Positions 10,546-24,400 of a stretch of DNA of 64,000 nt are shown here, piece by piece (position 1 is the stretch's first letter; every line of letters begins with the position of its first letter). The DNA is from Dendrocalamus latiflorus (taxonomy: Eukaryota; Streptophyta; Magnoliopsida; Poales; Poaceae). Position numbers and translations under genes: made by a program. The notes under the pieces are model-generated. The model did not search any database and was not told where the DNA came from. It saw nothing but the letters and a program-made list of their open reading frames with translations. The stretch lies in assembly GCA_017311315.1 (NCBI GenBank), contig CM029636.1:23553695-23617694 (forward strand), in the 5' to 3' direction.

Positions 10546-10997
10546 ATAAAGTGTAATTTATACATAAGCCCCTTCTTTTGGACTTTTAGTTTCTCCGAAA
10601 ATCGAAACAAACGTTGTAGCTTTTTGAAGCAGATTCTCCAAATAGCTTCCTGAGTCTAAAATCGCGTTTGCCATCCGCATCAGCTTCTTCGCCATTCACT
10701 ACTGTCTTTAAAAATGTAGACAAAAAACATAAGCTATAACCAAAAGATATAAGTTGCAGTCCAAAAGAATAGTACCATCATCTACCTGAGATGGAGCTTT
10801 CTTTCTTTAGGATTCACGCTTTTTAGTTTTCGGAAGAGCATGAGTCAATTTTACTTAAGTGGATATAGGCATCTAATCTACATGACCTGTACATTGCTTC
10901 AGCATCTTGACATGAACCTTTTTGTCATCAGATAGCAGTGTGTCGCTGCCACTAGCCTCTTAGGCTCACCGCTCACGTTACAATAACATATATATCT

Positions 10998-12640
10998 TGT
11001 AACATCTCAAAATTAGAATGTCTAAAAATAGAAAAAGAAAATTAAACTTTTTAATGTGCCTTGGTGTTATTCGAATTTTTCTGTATTTTCGATTCGGGAA
11101 TCTTGGTTAGATTTTATCAAACAATACTAATAATGAAAAATAAAATGTAGGATCAAGAGCATGTAATTGGAAGCAATGAAATTTGAATTCAAATTCAAAA
11201 CTCAAACTCAATTCAAAACGAAAACTGAAATTCAAATAGAGAGGAAAATTTTCCAGACCTAATCGGGCTTGGCCCACTTCTTTTTCCTTCCCCAGCCCGA
11301 TTTCCCTTCTCTCTCCGGCCAAGCCCAGCTCACTCCATGCTCTCTCATTTCCTCTCCCTGCGCGCGACCTGGCCGCTATCTGCGCACGCCCATGCCGCGC
11401 CGCCCACCGCCATCTCTTTCCCTCCCACCGTCGTGTGCCGGCCGCCGCCTCCTCTCGCTGTTCTGGCCACTCCGGCGAACCACTCCCCAAACCACCCACA
11501 TCACATTGCGTTCCACCTTGCCAATTGCATTTCTCTCCAGTCGATTGCGCGACTTCATCGCCGGAGCTCGCCGCGCCATCTCCATCTTCAATTCTAGCCA
11601 AAAACTACCGCCACCACCGCCGATCACCCCTCGAAGCATCTCGGCTCGATTCACTTCTCCTGGAGCATCTCCTCGCCGCCCTCATCCTTCCCACAACCAC
11701 CGGATTGCACTCCCCTTCGCACGGGCACCACCTCCACGTCGACGCCATCGTGCCATCCCTGGCTGCCATCGCTGGCCCGCCTCGGCCCCTCCCTGGACTC
11801 TCTGACCACCCCGGTGAGTTCCCTGCTACTCCCTTGTGCTTGTGCCCCTCCCTTTCCTCCCTATCCCACCATGGCACCGCCGCCCTTTTCCTCCCCGCGC
11901 CTGGCAGCCGTGCACCATGCTGACCCGCCGCTGCTCCCACCTGACCCACAGCACCGCCTCGCCTAGCTCCCTCTCCCCTCCGGCATTCCATTTTTGTGTC
12001 GCCGCTACCCCGCCGTGGACACCTAGCCGTCGACGAGCTCACCCTAGCCGGTGCGTCGCCTCCCCTGCTTTTCCTGCTGGGCTCCCTCCTCTGTTTTTGT
12101 CTCTGCTCTTTCTCTGTATATATAACCAATGGGCCACAACACTGTTCAATAGCCAACCTGTCATAGAGTAATTACCATTTTCTAATTAGAAAATAATTCA
12201 GTAAATCAAAATATTTAAGAATAATCCAAATAAAATATAATGAAATATAATTTAGTTATAAATAAAAATAAGGATAAAACTAAATTATGGAAATTAGAAT
12301 AAGGTTTATGCAAATTAAATATAATTGAAAATTTAATCTTGATTAGTTGCATATCAACAAGGCTTAGCAAAATGATTAAAAATAATTAGTGTGTCATTAA
12401 TATTTATTTCAAACTTCAAATACTAATTAAAGACGTTAAAATATAAATTTGTATAAATATCCAAATATTATGAGGGCTCTTTTTGAAATGACAATTAAGT
12501 TAAAATTAAGATAATTAATTTGAAGAGTATGTCTCTGATATTTAACTGTAAATACAAGGAATTAAACTAAAGGTTGCCTTGATACAATTAGATAATTCTC
12601 AGAGATAATCTCTACTACTTAATCTACTACTTAGAAGAGT
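10998..12640 (+). mobile_element. Gypsy-type LTR remnant (5' half), low certainty
   Basis: It starts with TGTAACATCTC, a typical grass Gypsy LTR edge. An AT-rich lead is followed by a GC-rich, CT-rich promoter-like block (11270-12100), a TATA-like CTGTATATATAACC at 12114-12127, then AT-rich sequence. The same order is seen on the minus strand at 32.4-36 kb. No coding domain is visible. Predicted frames in the GC-rich block are Pro/Ser/Arg-rich and unconvincing. Confidence 0.35.
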
Positions 12641-12996
12641 TATTTATGATCATGGTTCGTCACATTCGGCCGGTAGGAACAACCGATCGGACTCGCGTCC
12701 ACGCGCGCCCTACTCCCTCGCTGGCTCACCCACTTGCCCAACTCGCTGCACGCCGGCATCGCCGCCTCCCTCCCCCGCGCGACGCACCTCACTGCTTGGC
12801 CTGGGCTACTCGCTGGCGCTTCCTCGGCCTCACGTCAGATCGACCTCCTTGACCACGCATGCTCAAGTGAGCGTTACTAACCCAATAGAACTTGGTTGCC
12901 ATCGCCAGTAGATGTCAAAGGAAGGAATTATGCTAGATCCCATGATTTAGAGGAGCGTGTGTGCAGCTTGCATACCATACACCGTATACTAGCTTA

Positions 12997-13361
12997 GGGC
13001 CTGTTTGGATGGACTAGGACTAGTTGTTAGCTAGGACTAGTTGTTAGCTGACTAGTAGTTAGCTGGCTAAAGATTAGCCTAGTCCTGTTTGGATCCAAGG
13101 ACTAATAAGTACTTACTATCTCAGTACAAAGTCTGTTATACCCCTATGCATGGCGGTCTGGGAGGGTTGGCGTGGGTATCAGCGTCTTTTTTCCATCTTG
13201 CTGGTCCTTTAGCCCTCATTAGTTGGGTTTGATGGACTAGTTGGCTAACAACTAGTTGGAGCTTTGGCTAAACTTTAGCCCACCCATTAGCCCTCCTGTT
13301 TGGATCCTCAAGGGCTAAAATTTAGCAACTAGTTGTTAGTTCAAGGGATCCAAACAGGGCC
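12997..13361. mobile_element. Tourist-like MITE, tandem copy 1
   Basis: A 365-bp element with ends GGGCCTGTTTGGATGGAC and GGGATCCAAACAGGGCC. It is flanked by TTA at 12994-12996 and by the TTA at 13362-13364 that it shares with the next copy. The TTA target and GGGCCTGTTTGG end fit Tourist (PIF/Harbinger). The interior is rich in CTAGTTGTTAG motifs in both orientations, so the whole element can fold back on itself. Confidence 0.88.
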
Positions 13362-13364
13362 TTA

Positions 13365-13728
13365 GGGCCTGTTTGGATGGACTAGGACTAGTTGTTAGTT
13401 AGGACTAGTTGTTAGCTAACTAATAGTTAGCTGGCTAAAGATTAGTCCAGTCCTGTTTGGATCCAAGGACTAATAAGTGCTACTATCTCAGTGCAAAGTC
13501 TGTTATACCCCTATGTACGGTGGTCTGGAAGGGTTGGCGTGGGTATCAACGTCTTTTTTCCATCCAGTTGGTCCTTTAGCCCTCATTAGCTGGGTTTGAT
13601 GGACTAGTTGGCTAACAACTAGTTGGGGCTTTGGCTAAACTTTAGCCCACCCATTAGCCCTCCTGTTTGGATCCTCAAGGGCTAAAGTTTAGCAACTAGT
13701 TGTTAGCCCAAGGGATCCAAACAGGGCC
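13365..13728. mobile_element. Tourist-like MITE, tandem copy 2
   Basis: A 364-bp near-copy of the element to its left, in the same orientation. It is flanked by the shared TTA (13362-13364) and another TTA (13729-13731). The few substitutions between the copies indicate recent duplication or two insertions of one subfamily. Confidence 0.88.
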
Positions 13729-14494
13729 TTAATGCGTGTGCTTTGCTATGAAAAAAGATATATTACCCTTGCTGCGCAATCGGCTCTGTCAGGACGACTG
13801 GGCAAGCTCTGCCTGACCCGCATCGCACCTCCACTGCTGCGCTGCCCCGTGCCGTGCGCTTGGTTTTGCCGCCACACCTGGGCGGCATCCTGTTCTTGTG
13901 TCGTTAGTGGGAAGAGGAGGTTGTCGGAACATGAATAAAATTTGCTAGATGTAATTGTTGCAAACATATGAATCCGTTATTGATACCTATGTTATCTGCA
14001 AATGTTGTCAAAAATTAATAACATTTTTTAGAATCAATTAATAAAATATTTTGCAAACTCATTAACTTACCAAAAAAAAGCAAATCTTAACAATATTGAA
14101 TAAGAAATATGCTCTTTGGAGACCGCTTTGACCTACAGCCGGAGGCCTGCAGATTGGCAGAATGTTCAATGTTGCATTGTCATTTTATGAAAAATAAGTT
14201 GCGGTCGCTTTGCTGCGCCACTTGCCGTGTCACCTAGTTCCGCAGGCGCAGCCGATCGGGCCTGCCGCGTGCCCGTATCCGGTGTCCTGCGCCGGCCGCT
14301 ACGCACGCGATGCCAACGGTGGCTACTCAGTGCTCACGGCAGCCCACGCACCCATTCACACATCACGTGTCACGCTGCCACCATCTGTGTCTTCCTAAGT
14401 TTCCTGTACTTTGGTCTCGCGCCAGCCGCGCCTCGCTCGGCTCGCAGAGGAGCTTGTCAGGCCGACGTCAAAGATGATCTGGCCAGGAGTCGAG

Positions 14495-14750
14495 ATGGCT
14501 AAGGTGCCGCTTGATTGGGCTTATAATGTAGCTGGTCAAAATTACACTGTAACTGATAGTGGTTTATTTAATATAACTAAATTTATAAAAAAATTAAAAA
14601 TAGAAAAAACATATTAGTCCATCACGAACAATGCAAACGAATACGGAAAAAAAACCCGGCAAAAAAGCTAGAAAGCTAGAAAAAGACGAAATTTAGAAAT
14701 AGTGAAAATAAACCAGAAGCTAAAAGATTAAACCGAAATGAGCAGGACCG
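14495..14750 (+). repeat. MITE family A, copy 1 (diverged)
   Basis: It shares a block with copies at 26.6 and 31.4 kb: ACACTGTAACTGATAGTGG, an A-rich stretch, TTAGTCCATCACGAACAATG, CAAACGAATACGG, then AGAAAAAGACGAAATTTAG and ccagaagc. The ends resemble hAT-type MITEs, but target duplications are not clear. Confidence 0.55.
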
Positions 14751-14948
14751 ATCCTAGCAAAAAAAACATCTACATGCTCAGCAAACTTAACTTAATTAAA
14801 ACATCTACACGCGACGTCAAAGATGATCAACCTCCTTGCCACGCTCAGAAGGTGTGTCAACAGACTTGTTCTAAAAGGCAGTAAATCATATCACCATAAC
14901 TAATAAGTCAACTGAAATTTTCAACATAAAAGAAGAGGGCATGACATT

Positions 14949-15193
14949 TAGGGTCTGTTCTTTTTGACTGAAATTTATGGGTTTTGGTTGCGGCTTGTAA
15001 CTTTTGGGCTGTTCATGTAAGAGATTACAGAGTAACAGAAACTCACGTACGATTTTTGCCGATATAAATAAAGTCGATACAATATGTACTATAATTAACT
15101 AGTAAACCCTATCTTAAAAAGATATTTCGTTTAAAAGCTAGTACTGTAGAAAGGCAAAAAAGCAGCTTTAAGAAGCTGAAAAAACAGGCCCTA
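14949..15193. mobile_element. MITE family B copy
   Basis: Ends TAGGGTCTGTTCTTTTTG and, in reverse complement, TAGGGCCTGTTTTTTCAGC. The interior has the family hallmarks: ttttgggctgttcatg, GAGATTACAGAGTAACAG, a tgtactataattaactagt block and GTACTGTAG. The same family recurs at least seven more times in the window. No clear target duplication was seen. Confidence 0.65.
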
Positions 15194-17690
15194 ATTAATC
15201 ACTTGACGTGGGGTAAACGGATATGAACTCTGACGACAGGTGGCACGGTTGTAACTATTTTTATGTTTCTACAGTTTGCAAAGAAAAAGTTAAGGGCAAA
15301 GTGTAATTTGAAAAATGTAACATAGCGGAAAAGGATAAATATTAGGCTAAAATATAAAATGTTTTAGGGGTTTTAGAGCATATAATATGTTTTTTTATTC
15401 TACAACAACGTACGAGCACTCAGCTATTAGTATTTAAATTGAAGTATCCATCTTCATCAAAAGATTTTTCCCGGAAAATAGTTAGATACAAGTAGAGGTT
15501 AATTGTGGAACTATCAAAATTTCTTTTGAAACTCAAATATCGATTGGAGATCCTATCTAATCATATTCTTGTCTAAATAATAATTATCATGTCATTATCC
15601 CCATATTTAAAATTGCAAATGATAGTTAGAGGTAATTAGCACACCAATAGCACTAAATTTAAAGCGCAGTTTTAAAAAGGGAGTCTTGTTAAAATACAAT
15701 CCAAATAAAATTAATTATCACAGTAACACTTGGACCATTGGTAGTTAGTAACAATTTTGCTAAGCAGCAATATTATAAATTATATGCATGGTAGTAATTG
15801 GTTAAAAGAACGACACCATATTTTAGTTAAATTATTGAATTAATCATTTGATTAATTGGCATTTTAGCTTTAAATAATAATATGTCATAAACTTCCTAGC
15901 TATGTGAAATATAATATTAATTTGGTTAATTAAAAGTATGCATAGTGCGTGTAAACCATCGTATCTGTTCATAAGTCTCACCTAACTCATAGAATTTTCT
16001 TAATAAATATAAAATAATAAAAGAAGTTATTAAGTTAGAAGCAAGCAATAGTATTCGCCAGTCAACTATATCTAACCACCTCCGAATCTGGAGTGGAATA
16101 TTCCTTCTTTCTCTTGACTCTTCTTTGTTCGTCCCGACAGATTTTCTCTCTGCTATTTCCCTTTCGCTCAAACTTCGTTTGACCCTATCTACATCTTGTG
16201 CTCACAAAAATCATACCTCATATCACCACCTTAATCATAATAAAACTTAATTGAGATCATTCAGAATTTATTTGAACTTTTGAGTTATTTAGATTCAGTT
16301 GTTTATCGGGTAATTAGAATTTGGAGTCTCGAAGAAGCAACAAATCGAGTGAGATCAAGATCCAGATAAAAAAGAAAACCAAGAGTTCAACACCATTAAC
16401 TGAGAAGGCTTTGAGCAAGATCAAGGCCGCAGTAAATTAAGCAAGGCAAGTTGATACTTTGATCATATTGCACCTACTTATTGAATGCAAATTATTTTAT
16501 TTAAAATATCAAATTGCATGTTTTACTTTATTAAGCAAATTATATTCATATTAGCTCACAGTTAATTTTCTATGTATAATTTCCTAATTATACCATACTC
16601 TTTGGTTTTGGGCATAAACTCTTATTGCCCTAGAATTAGTGGTAAGCATACTAGATATAAGTCCGTATCTAAATGACATGCTTAGTTTTGCTTAGATACC
16701 TGAGAGTATTAATTTGCTCTGGCATCATTTCAAACATTAAAAGTTAGTTTTGGGCAGCCACTGAAAGGAAGTGGCTAGCATGTTGAACTAAAATCATTCT
16801 ATGCTCCAAAAACTCTAAATTTGCTTAAATATATGGATGGATGGTAAAAGAGGTTGATGCGGATGTACCACAAAAGTGTGGTTTGTGTTAAAAACCACCT
16901 AGATACCACTAATGACTTAATCCGATAATCCCTTTCCAATATAAAACAGTGCAACCACAAGTTTGTAATAGTACGACTTGGCCAAGTAATTTGTATCTAC
17001 TCAGCACAGCTATGCCATTCAAATGAACATGGGTCGTGTCGCTGGATTTATGTCGTTGTGCGACGCAAGAGGGGGTTTCTAGAGCGGGTGGACGTAACCT
17101 CACAGCAGTGGAATCTTTAGCAAGTGTAGCCCCTATTGAAAAGATACACTATAAAGGCCTTGTAGTGATCTTCTTAATCTGCATGTGCAAGAAAACATGT
17201 AGATATAACAAGATGATTATATCTTATGGGTAAAATGTATGACCAATGTAGAATGAAAACTGTTCGAATAATCATACTTACAGTCATGGACGAGCATGGG
17301 AGCTTACTCAAGTTAGTGTTTATTTCTAAAGCTTGTAGGTGGGATAAAAAACACAAAGAGTGGATGTAACCCTATTAACAAAACTAGCATATAGTGAGTA
17401 GAACTATACTTTGTAAAAGGTGGATGAAACATGCATTACCATTATTACTACACACTCTTACATTCTTTAAAAATATGGTTTAGTTAAAAAAATACTAGGC
17501 CACATGAATTTCCTATATCTGTATCTCAAAATGGTGACATTTTAACAAATAAAATAATCTTAAGCCTCCCCTTGACAATCTTGCATCTATTATTATTGTA
17601 TTCTATGTGATAACTTACTGAGTACCTTCGTACTCACATTACTCAATTACTATTTAGTAAATAAGGAGATAGAGAAGCCTTGCGATCATC
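15194..17690 (+). mobile_element. AT-rich sequence, in part Gypsy-type LTR 3' remnant
   Basis: From about 16300 the sequence resembles the 3' part of Gypsy-type LTRs elsewhere in the window: AAGGCAAGTTGATACTTTGATCATATTGCACC here versus the minus-strand GGCAAGTC, TTTGATCATGTTGCGACC and flanking AT-rich tract near 33.8 kb. No protein domain is visible. It may be the far end of the LTR that begins at 10998, split by later insertions. That link is inference. Confidence 0.3.
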
Positions 17691-17718
17691 TAAGAACGTT
17701 AGACTGAAAGACAATAAG

Positions 17719-17815
17719 ACCAAGAAATAGATCACAAGCCTCAGTTGGTTGCCTATAAGCAATGAGATCAAGAAATAGATCACAAGCCTCAGTTGGTTGC
17801 CTATAAGCATATCTT
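17719..17815. repeat. 48-bp direct tandem duplication
   Basis: Two consecutive copies of a unit beginning CAAGAAATAGATCACAAGCC and ending GCCTATAAGC start at 17721 and 17769. They are nearly identical, so the duplication is young. Confidence 0.9.
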
Positions 17816-18450
17816 AAAGGTCCCACCTGTGTGAAATTTTCTTTTCTGCTACTGCTCTTTAATAGCTTCGACCTGATCGGTCTGTGTAAATCTACTATTA
17901 TATATTTGTTACGCTTCCGTAATATATGTGTTTGATGTTCAGTCATATGTTTACGGACACTATCTACTGATACAAGGAATAGTACGATAGAATCACAAAT
18001 GATTTCGAATTTGTAAAATCCGGGTCAGACGTATCTTCACATCACATGGAACTCAGATGCAAGCATGCAAACCCTCCCCAAATTTGATATGCTGGCTCAA
18101 AAGAAGACAAAACGATAATTCCTTCCATTCAGCCTTCCTGGCAATGGCAGATGTTACCAAAAGATGCAACCACAGGTATTGAAAACACCCACCTTCATTA
18201 TAAGCGATGGACATAGCGGTAAATTCCCAGGCACTGGTTCACATATCAAGCTAGGCCGATCCAACTTCCTCTATTTAGGAACAATGAGAACGAGACCGAA
18301 AAAAAATTAGGTCCCAAGATGATTTGTTCAAAATGTATATAAAGGCAAAACCAAACCAAAAATGATATGCTACATTCCTCAACATTAGTGACCCGGATCC
18401 TAAATAAGCCAATCGGAGAATGAGAAAAAATGTCAGGTATATGCAAGGGG

Positions 18451-21400
18451 TCAATCTTTTGTGGCGGAGTCATCTTCTGGTTGTCGGGTCGTCTCTCCCG
18501 AAGTTCCCTGTAAAAGGGGTGGAGAAGATTGTACTGTTACTCCGTTTTGGACTTACGACTGGTTAAGTTTTTTTTTTTTAAAAAAAAAGAAAATCTTGGT
18601 GTTGGGACTAGTGAGTTTTTTCCCTTGCTTTTTTCTGGAGATGAAAGGAAATGCGTGTGTTTCCGGAAATACCTGAACTTGTGCCAAAAGATCCTCTAGT
18701 TCGGCTAATATATCTGGGAAAGCAGGCCGGTTAGATGGAATGGCTTCCCAACATCTCTGCATCAAGTCTAATAGCTTGGGATGTGCATTTTCTGGGAGCT
18801 CTGGGCGCAATCCCTGGTATGACAGTAAAATGATAGGATACTTAGCACATATTACAGCACAACACCTGCTCATATTATTCAGACAAAAAAACCTGCGCAT
18901 ATTACACACCTGCCTCACACCTACAGCTGCTTGGAGAGGGGTCATGGTATCGTATGGGATCTGGAAACACCAGAAATGATAAATTAACAAGCCTCAGCAA
19001 TCTCAATGATAAATGCGCTATTTGTGGTAGGTAAATATAGCCAGTCATAGAAAAGAATATACCTTGGACGTTATGAGCTCCCAAAGCACAATGGCAAAAC
19101 TGAACACATCTGCTTTGTTATCGTATGGTTGATGATTTATAACCTAAGCATGCATCAGCAAAAATATATCATCAAGGAATTTTACATTTTCATCTCTTTA
19201 GTAGTCAGTAGTCACTGTATACTACATAAATATGATATATCACCACACAAACCATTGAATACTCCGATCATTGAAATACTAAAGTGCTCAACAGAGGTCC
19301 AGTTAGGTGGTGGAAAGTGCAATTTACTCAATAATAAACTAATCCGAATTTTTAACTTCAGCAATATATATTGATACGGGAAGCTTCAATCAGCAACTTC
19401 CCTTTAAGACCTAAAAAACATGAACACTACCAGGCACATTTGGAACTGAGTTTCTAACTTTAGTTTTAGTAGATCACATTGCTCCAGTAAATAGTTGTAC
19501 CTCAGGTGCCATCCATCTGTATGTTCCAGTTTCAGCTGTCATGATACCTCCTTGATCCTGAAACCGAGCTACACCAAAATCTGCCACTTTCACAACCTAG
19601 AGAAATAAACAGCATAATCATTCAACAACAAAAAACAGCCTATATCACAAATAAATGTACAATGCATGGCCCCAAGCTCCCAACACAGATAACAACACAT
19701 AAATAAGCAATGTGTACCGACAGTATCATCCACATTCAACGCTTGTCTTCTTTTTGTTCCAGTTTTTCTCTATAATATGTTCTTGACCAATGAAGTGAAG
19801 AGTTATAGGCTACATACATGATCTTTGTCCATTAGAAGGTTGGCAGTCTTCAAGTCTCTATGGATGATACCCCTCTGATGCAAGTAATACATCCCTCGGC
19901 ATACATCAACTGCAAACTTAAGGATAGTTGGGAGCTCCAGGACATTGTGCTGCTTGTGCACGAAGTCATACAGACTTCCTCCAGACATATATTCTGTAAG
20001 ATATATAAAAATAGATGTTATGTATTAGTAGCGGATGAGAGGAAAATGCTCCATCCTCCAAAGATATCAGTTAACCAAGGAAACACATGCTCTTCATCAC
20101 GTAAACAAGCATAAATGCATAATATTTTCAGGCTGTAAGTTATATTTGGCAAATACTATGAAACTGTAGGGCATTGTTTAAAACATTTTCAGGCCTAATT
20201 TTATGTATGAAAACAATTATTTGTAGGTTCCTACTAGATTCAGCTGATGCTACCATAAAGCTCACCTGTGATTATGCAAAACTTCGGTGGTTTTGTGCAT
20301 GCACCAATGAATCGTACAACATTGGTATGATGGACTTCCCTGAAAAAAAGTATGGAAGGTGAAGGCAAGGCATACATATTTATTTCTTGGTACTTGCAAC
20401 GGACAATGCTGTTCAGGTATACTTAATATGAGAGCTGTGATGTGTTCATTTCTAGACATGATAAAAGAATTAAATATCTCCAACCAAATTATAAACAGGA
20501 GGTAGGATATTTAACTACATCACATAACTAAAATATCTTAGAAGTGATGTTCGGTACCTTAGAATATATACTTCTTGCGTGAACTCGTTCCAAACATTCT
20601 TATTCAAATGCTCGGCTCTTAGAACTTTAACAGCAACATCCTCACCAAAATAAGTCCCATGAAACCTTTACATAAGCATAACACATTATAAAGAGAAAGC
20701 ACTAATGAATACAGCAACTAAGTAACTCAGCAATATAAATGCACTTGACATACAAGTCCCCACAAGAACCAGAAGCAATCATTTCTCCCATCTTCAGAAG
20801 TCGTTTGTCAATTTCCCAATCACCACCTTTTACTTGGAATGGCAGTGTTCTTTCTGCAGCTGACGAGTGAGACGAACCAGACCATGAACCCTGCATTCTC
20901 AGAAGGAACCAGCAATGTGCTGTTAGTTCTGGAAAATGGAACAAGATACACTGCCTTATTCATCAACCACTAGCAGAAACAGGACTAAACTATCTGCCTG
21001 CAAAACAATTAGGCAATCATAACCTTTATCTGTATATGAATAATTGAGAAGTTACCTCATTCCTTAAAATGGATGCTTCCAGTGCCTTGTGCAAGCCATC
21101 AGTGTCCTGATCATACCGATGCAAAATTGGTATCACTTGAGTAGTGCAAGAAATACAGTTCATATAGAAACAGAATCAGAACACCCTAGCTAATTCTTTG
21201 ACATAGGTCCCTTGGTGTTGATAAGACACATTAATCGATCATTGGTCACTGCAGCACAGTTTAATCAGCTTCTAGAAAACCTAAGGGCAGAACTAATGGA
21301 TTGACAGATCGTACTGAGAGAGAGAGAGAGAGAGATCTTGGTGAACATTTTGCCTAAGATTATATGAAGAAGCAAATGATACCATAGAACCAACAAATGG

Positions 21401-24400
21401 GAAATGCCATAAACAACAAACATAATCCTAAATTCATTGACGCTTACAGATGGCACATCACTTTATTTTGGCAACGTTTTGTACACATCAAATGCAAATT
21501 TCAGAAGATACTAATCTTACATTAACTAGATCCAAGTATCCAACATCCAAGTAACCAACCTCATGCAACAGAACATAACATGGATGGCTTGCCTAACTCT
21601 GCAGCCTTTTCAGTTCTGCTGCCTTTTCACCCAGATAATTTAACAAATGACATGACAGGAACCTAAAATTACCTCAATGGGCCAACCATCAACCACAAAA
21701 ACATCAAGAGAATAGCCATCTAAGGTTGAGAAAACATGCGCTTCCCTGATGTTCAGTCCAATGTCAGATAGCAAGGCAGACAGCTGGCAGAGCATATTAC
21801 AGTTAGATGCTATACTGTGAGCAAAAGGTCAAATTACTCTAATCAAAGGAATACATAGATTGAACAATTATTAGCATGTATGGTCCAATACGTGGTTGAA
21901 TGCAGAAAAGGTGCCGTTTACTAAGGTGCCCAGAGTATAAGCACAAATAATAATTAAGATGGAATGCTTGAATTAGACTTCTGAAAATAAAACAAACCTG
22001 GAATAATAAAATAGGTGCTTAAGCTTTGCAGCATTGATTTAAAAAATGCTATTACAGTAGAAAGCTTAAAAAATGTATCATAAGGTCAAGCTAAAAGTGC
22101 ACAGAATTGCTGACCTGACTAAGGAGCTTTGGCTTGTCAATAGTGGAGAAAACTATCTCATGAATGTGTGTGTATGATGTGTCCTGCCTGTGAAATATAC
22201 ACAGCCAACATTAGTATGTTTGTAATAGGTCTAGTCGTCTAGATATCGAAAGTTTTATCTGTTAGAAGGGGTACACTTGTGTGCATGGGCATATAATGGT
22301 GTTCATACTTCATAGCAATGAGACACATGTTACATTCAACTTGGGGTTCCTCAAAAACTAGGAAGCAGTACATAGTGTGGTACATGAGTACCTTACAGAG
22401 AGATCATCAACATCATCAGGCCCTTCTTCGGATGCATCAGAGTCATATGTTGGATCCATGTCTTCAATCTTTGATCAAAGTTTTAGAGTCAATTTGACAA
22501 CTCCGATTTCTATTGGGGATACTAAAGATAAACAACTATTAATGTATGGAACAAACATGTAGGCTGAGTTCTTTTCCACTTATGGTTTGTCGTTTATGGT
22601 ACAGTAACTAATTTTCAAACGGTACATTTTTCAAGGCAAAATCAACAGGAATATTATAGTAGAAAGTATACTAAGTTCAGATGTACCGGCCAAAATTACA
22701 TACAACTATTTTTTTGTGCAGACTGCCTCTCGCGAACAGTCAGCATTCTAAAATTTAAGCCATAAGCCAAAAACCACAACTCAAATGAACCCACCCGTAG
22801 TCTCAGTAAGAAGAAAAAGAGTAAAATCTACAAGCTAACGAACTAGATGCACACAGAATAAAAGCCTTCATTATCCAAGCTAAAAATGTATTTCACGGTA
22901 ACAATAAAGTAGGTAGCGAGTTTCATCGCTACCTGTACTGTGGCATTTTTCTCCAAATGACAATCAGCTGTAACATATTATATTATGTACGCAATATATG
23001 AACAATGATCAAGCATGTATTCACGAATACACTCGTCACTTTCTGCAGTATTTACAACACCTCAGCAAACTATTTAATGGAAAGAGACAGCATTAGGGCC
23101 TATATTTCTGTTTCCCTAATCATTGTAGAGGTCTTTGAACAATGGCCACATTCAGCTTCTTTTGATTGCAAAATCAGAAAATGTTGTCCAAGTCCATATC
23201 TTGTTAGAATATTTCATACAAAATGCTTATTCAGTCTAAACTCATGGGACATGCACATTCAACTGCATTTTTTCTTCCTATTAGTTGTTCATGGAGTGAT
23301 AGCTGCACCATGACTTGATGGTTTAAGTTGCATGTGTGGACAAATTCATTTGGCACGAACCTCCTGTTGTGAGGGGTTAGAGAGGTGGCCCAAAGTGAGA
23401 ATAAGGTCAGTTAAAATGGTATTACCATTCTTTTCCAACTAAACTTTGCCAACAATAATAGCAATAATAAGAACAATTTTGCAGAACCGTATTATGTAAG
23501 TAGAATCCAACAAGTAGCCACCAGACACTAAAGGTAGTTACCATTGTCACATACACATTAGTTGCTTGTAGAACAGTCCAAACCAACATAAGTAAGAGGC
23601 TAAGAGCTTTACCCTCAAGAAACGGACATGGAACGCAGGGCGCCTATCAGGATCCTTTGCTTCTACCAAGACCTTCTGATGAACTAAGACATCTGTTGCT
23701 TTGTCGACATTGATATCCAGCTGATAGCTACAGAATGGGAGAACAAAAGAAGAACCAATCTTAGATTTACGATTGTACAAAGAAGACAATGGGATAATTC
23801 ATTAATTGGCCAGGCAATATTACATCCAAAAATAGTGAATGTAGTTACCAACTTCCTTTCCAGCGAGATACCACAAAAGAGAACAACTCCCACAAAAGAG
23901 CAATTACAAAGGCTAGCTATGAGACTAACACAGCAATTCAAACAACTCCTAAATTTCATTCTATCCAAATATAAAAACCACCTCACAACCACAATCAACA
24001 CAGGCAAGCAGCCATGTCAAAGACAACGATTCAGAACCAGAATCAAAACTTTCCCTTCAGGGAGTGAGTGATCCGACCCCCAAAAGTGAAATAAACAAAA
24101 CCGTTCACTTCATTTACTTCCAAGCTTAGCTTAATCCCAGAACATACCAGTTTAAAGTCGAGCAAGTCACAGATCCACTAAATGGACCAGGCACTATTCC
24201 ATCATCACAGTAGTTAGTAGAGCAATCGCATATCCATATAATCCTCAAGCAAAAAATACCAAGTCAACTCCAATTACATACCCTAGCCAAACAACACTCG
24301 TAGCAAATTAAAAGCACCAGTGGAAGCTAACTCATATGTCACTTCAGCTAAAAATTGATTCGTTAACAACGAAACTCACCAATACTCTTCGCACGACCTA

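Noticed and set aside
11107..12171. Overlapping frames up to 183 codons
   Set aside because: CT-rich LTR-like sequence open on both strands, with repeated Pro/Ser/Arg composition.
15926..16171. Minus-strand frame of 81 codons with a hydrophobic segment
   Set aside because: Isolated in AT-rich LTR-like sequence and without recognisable family features.
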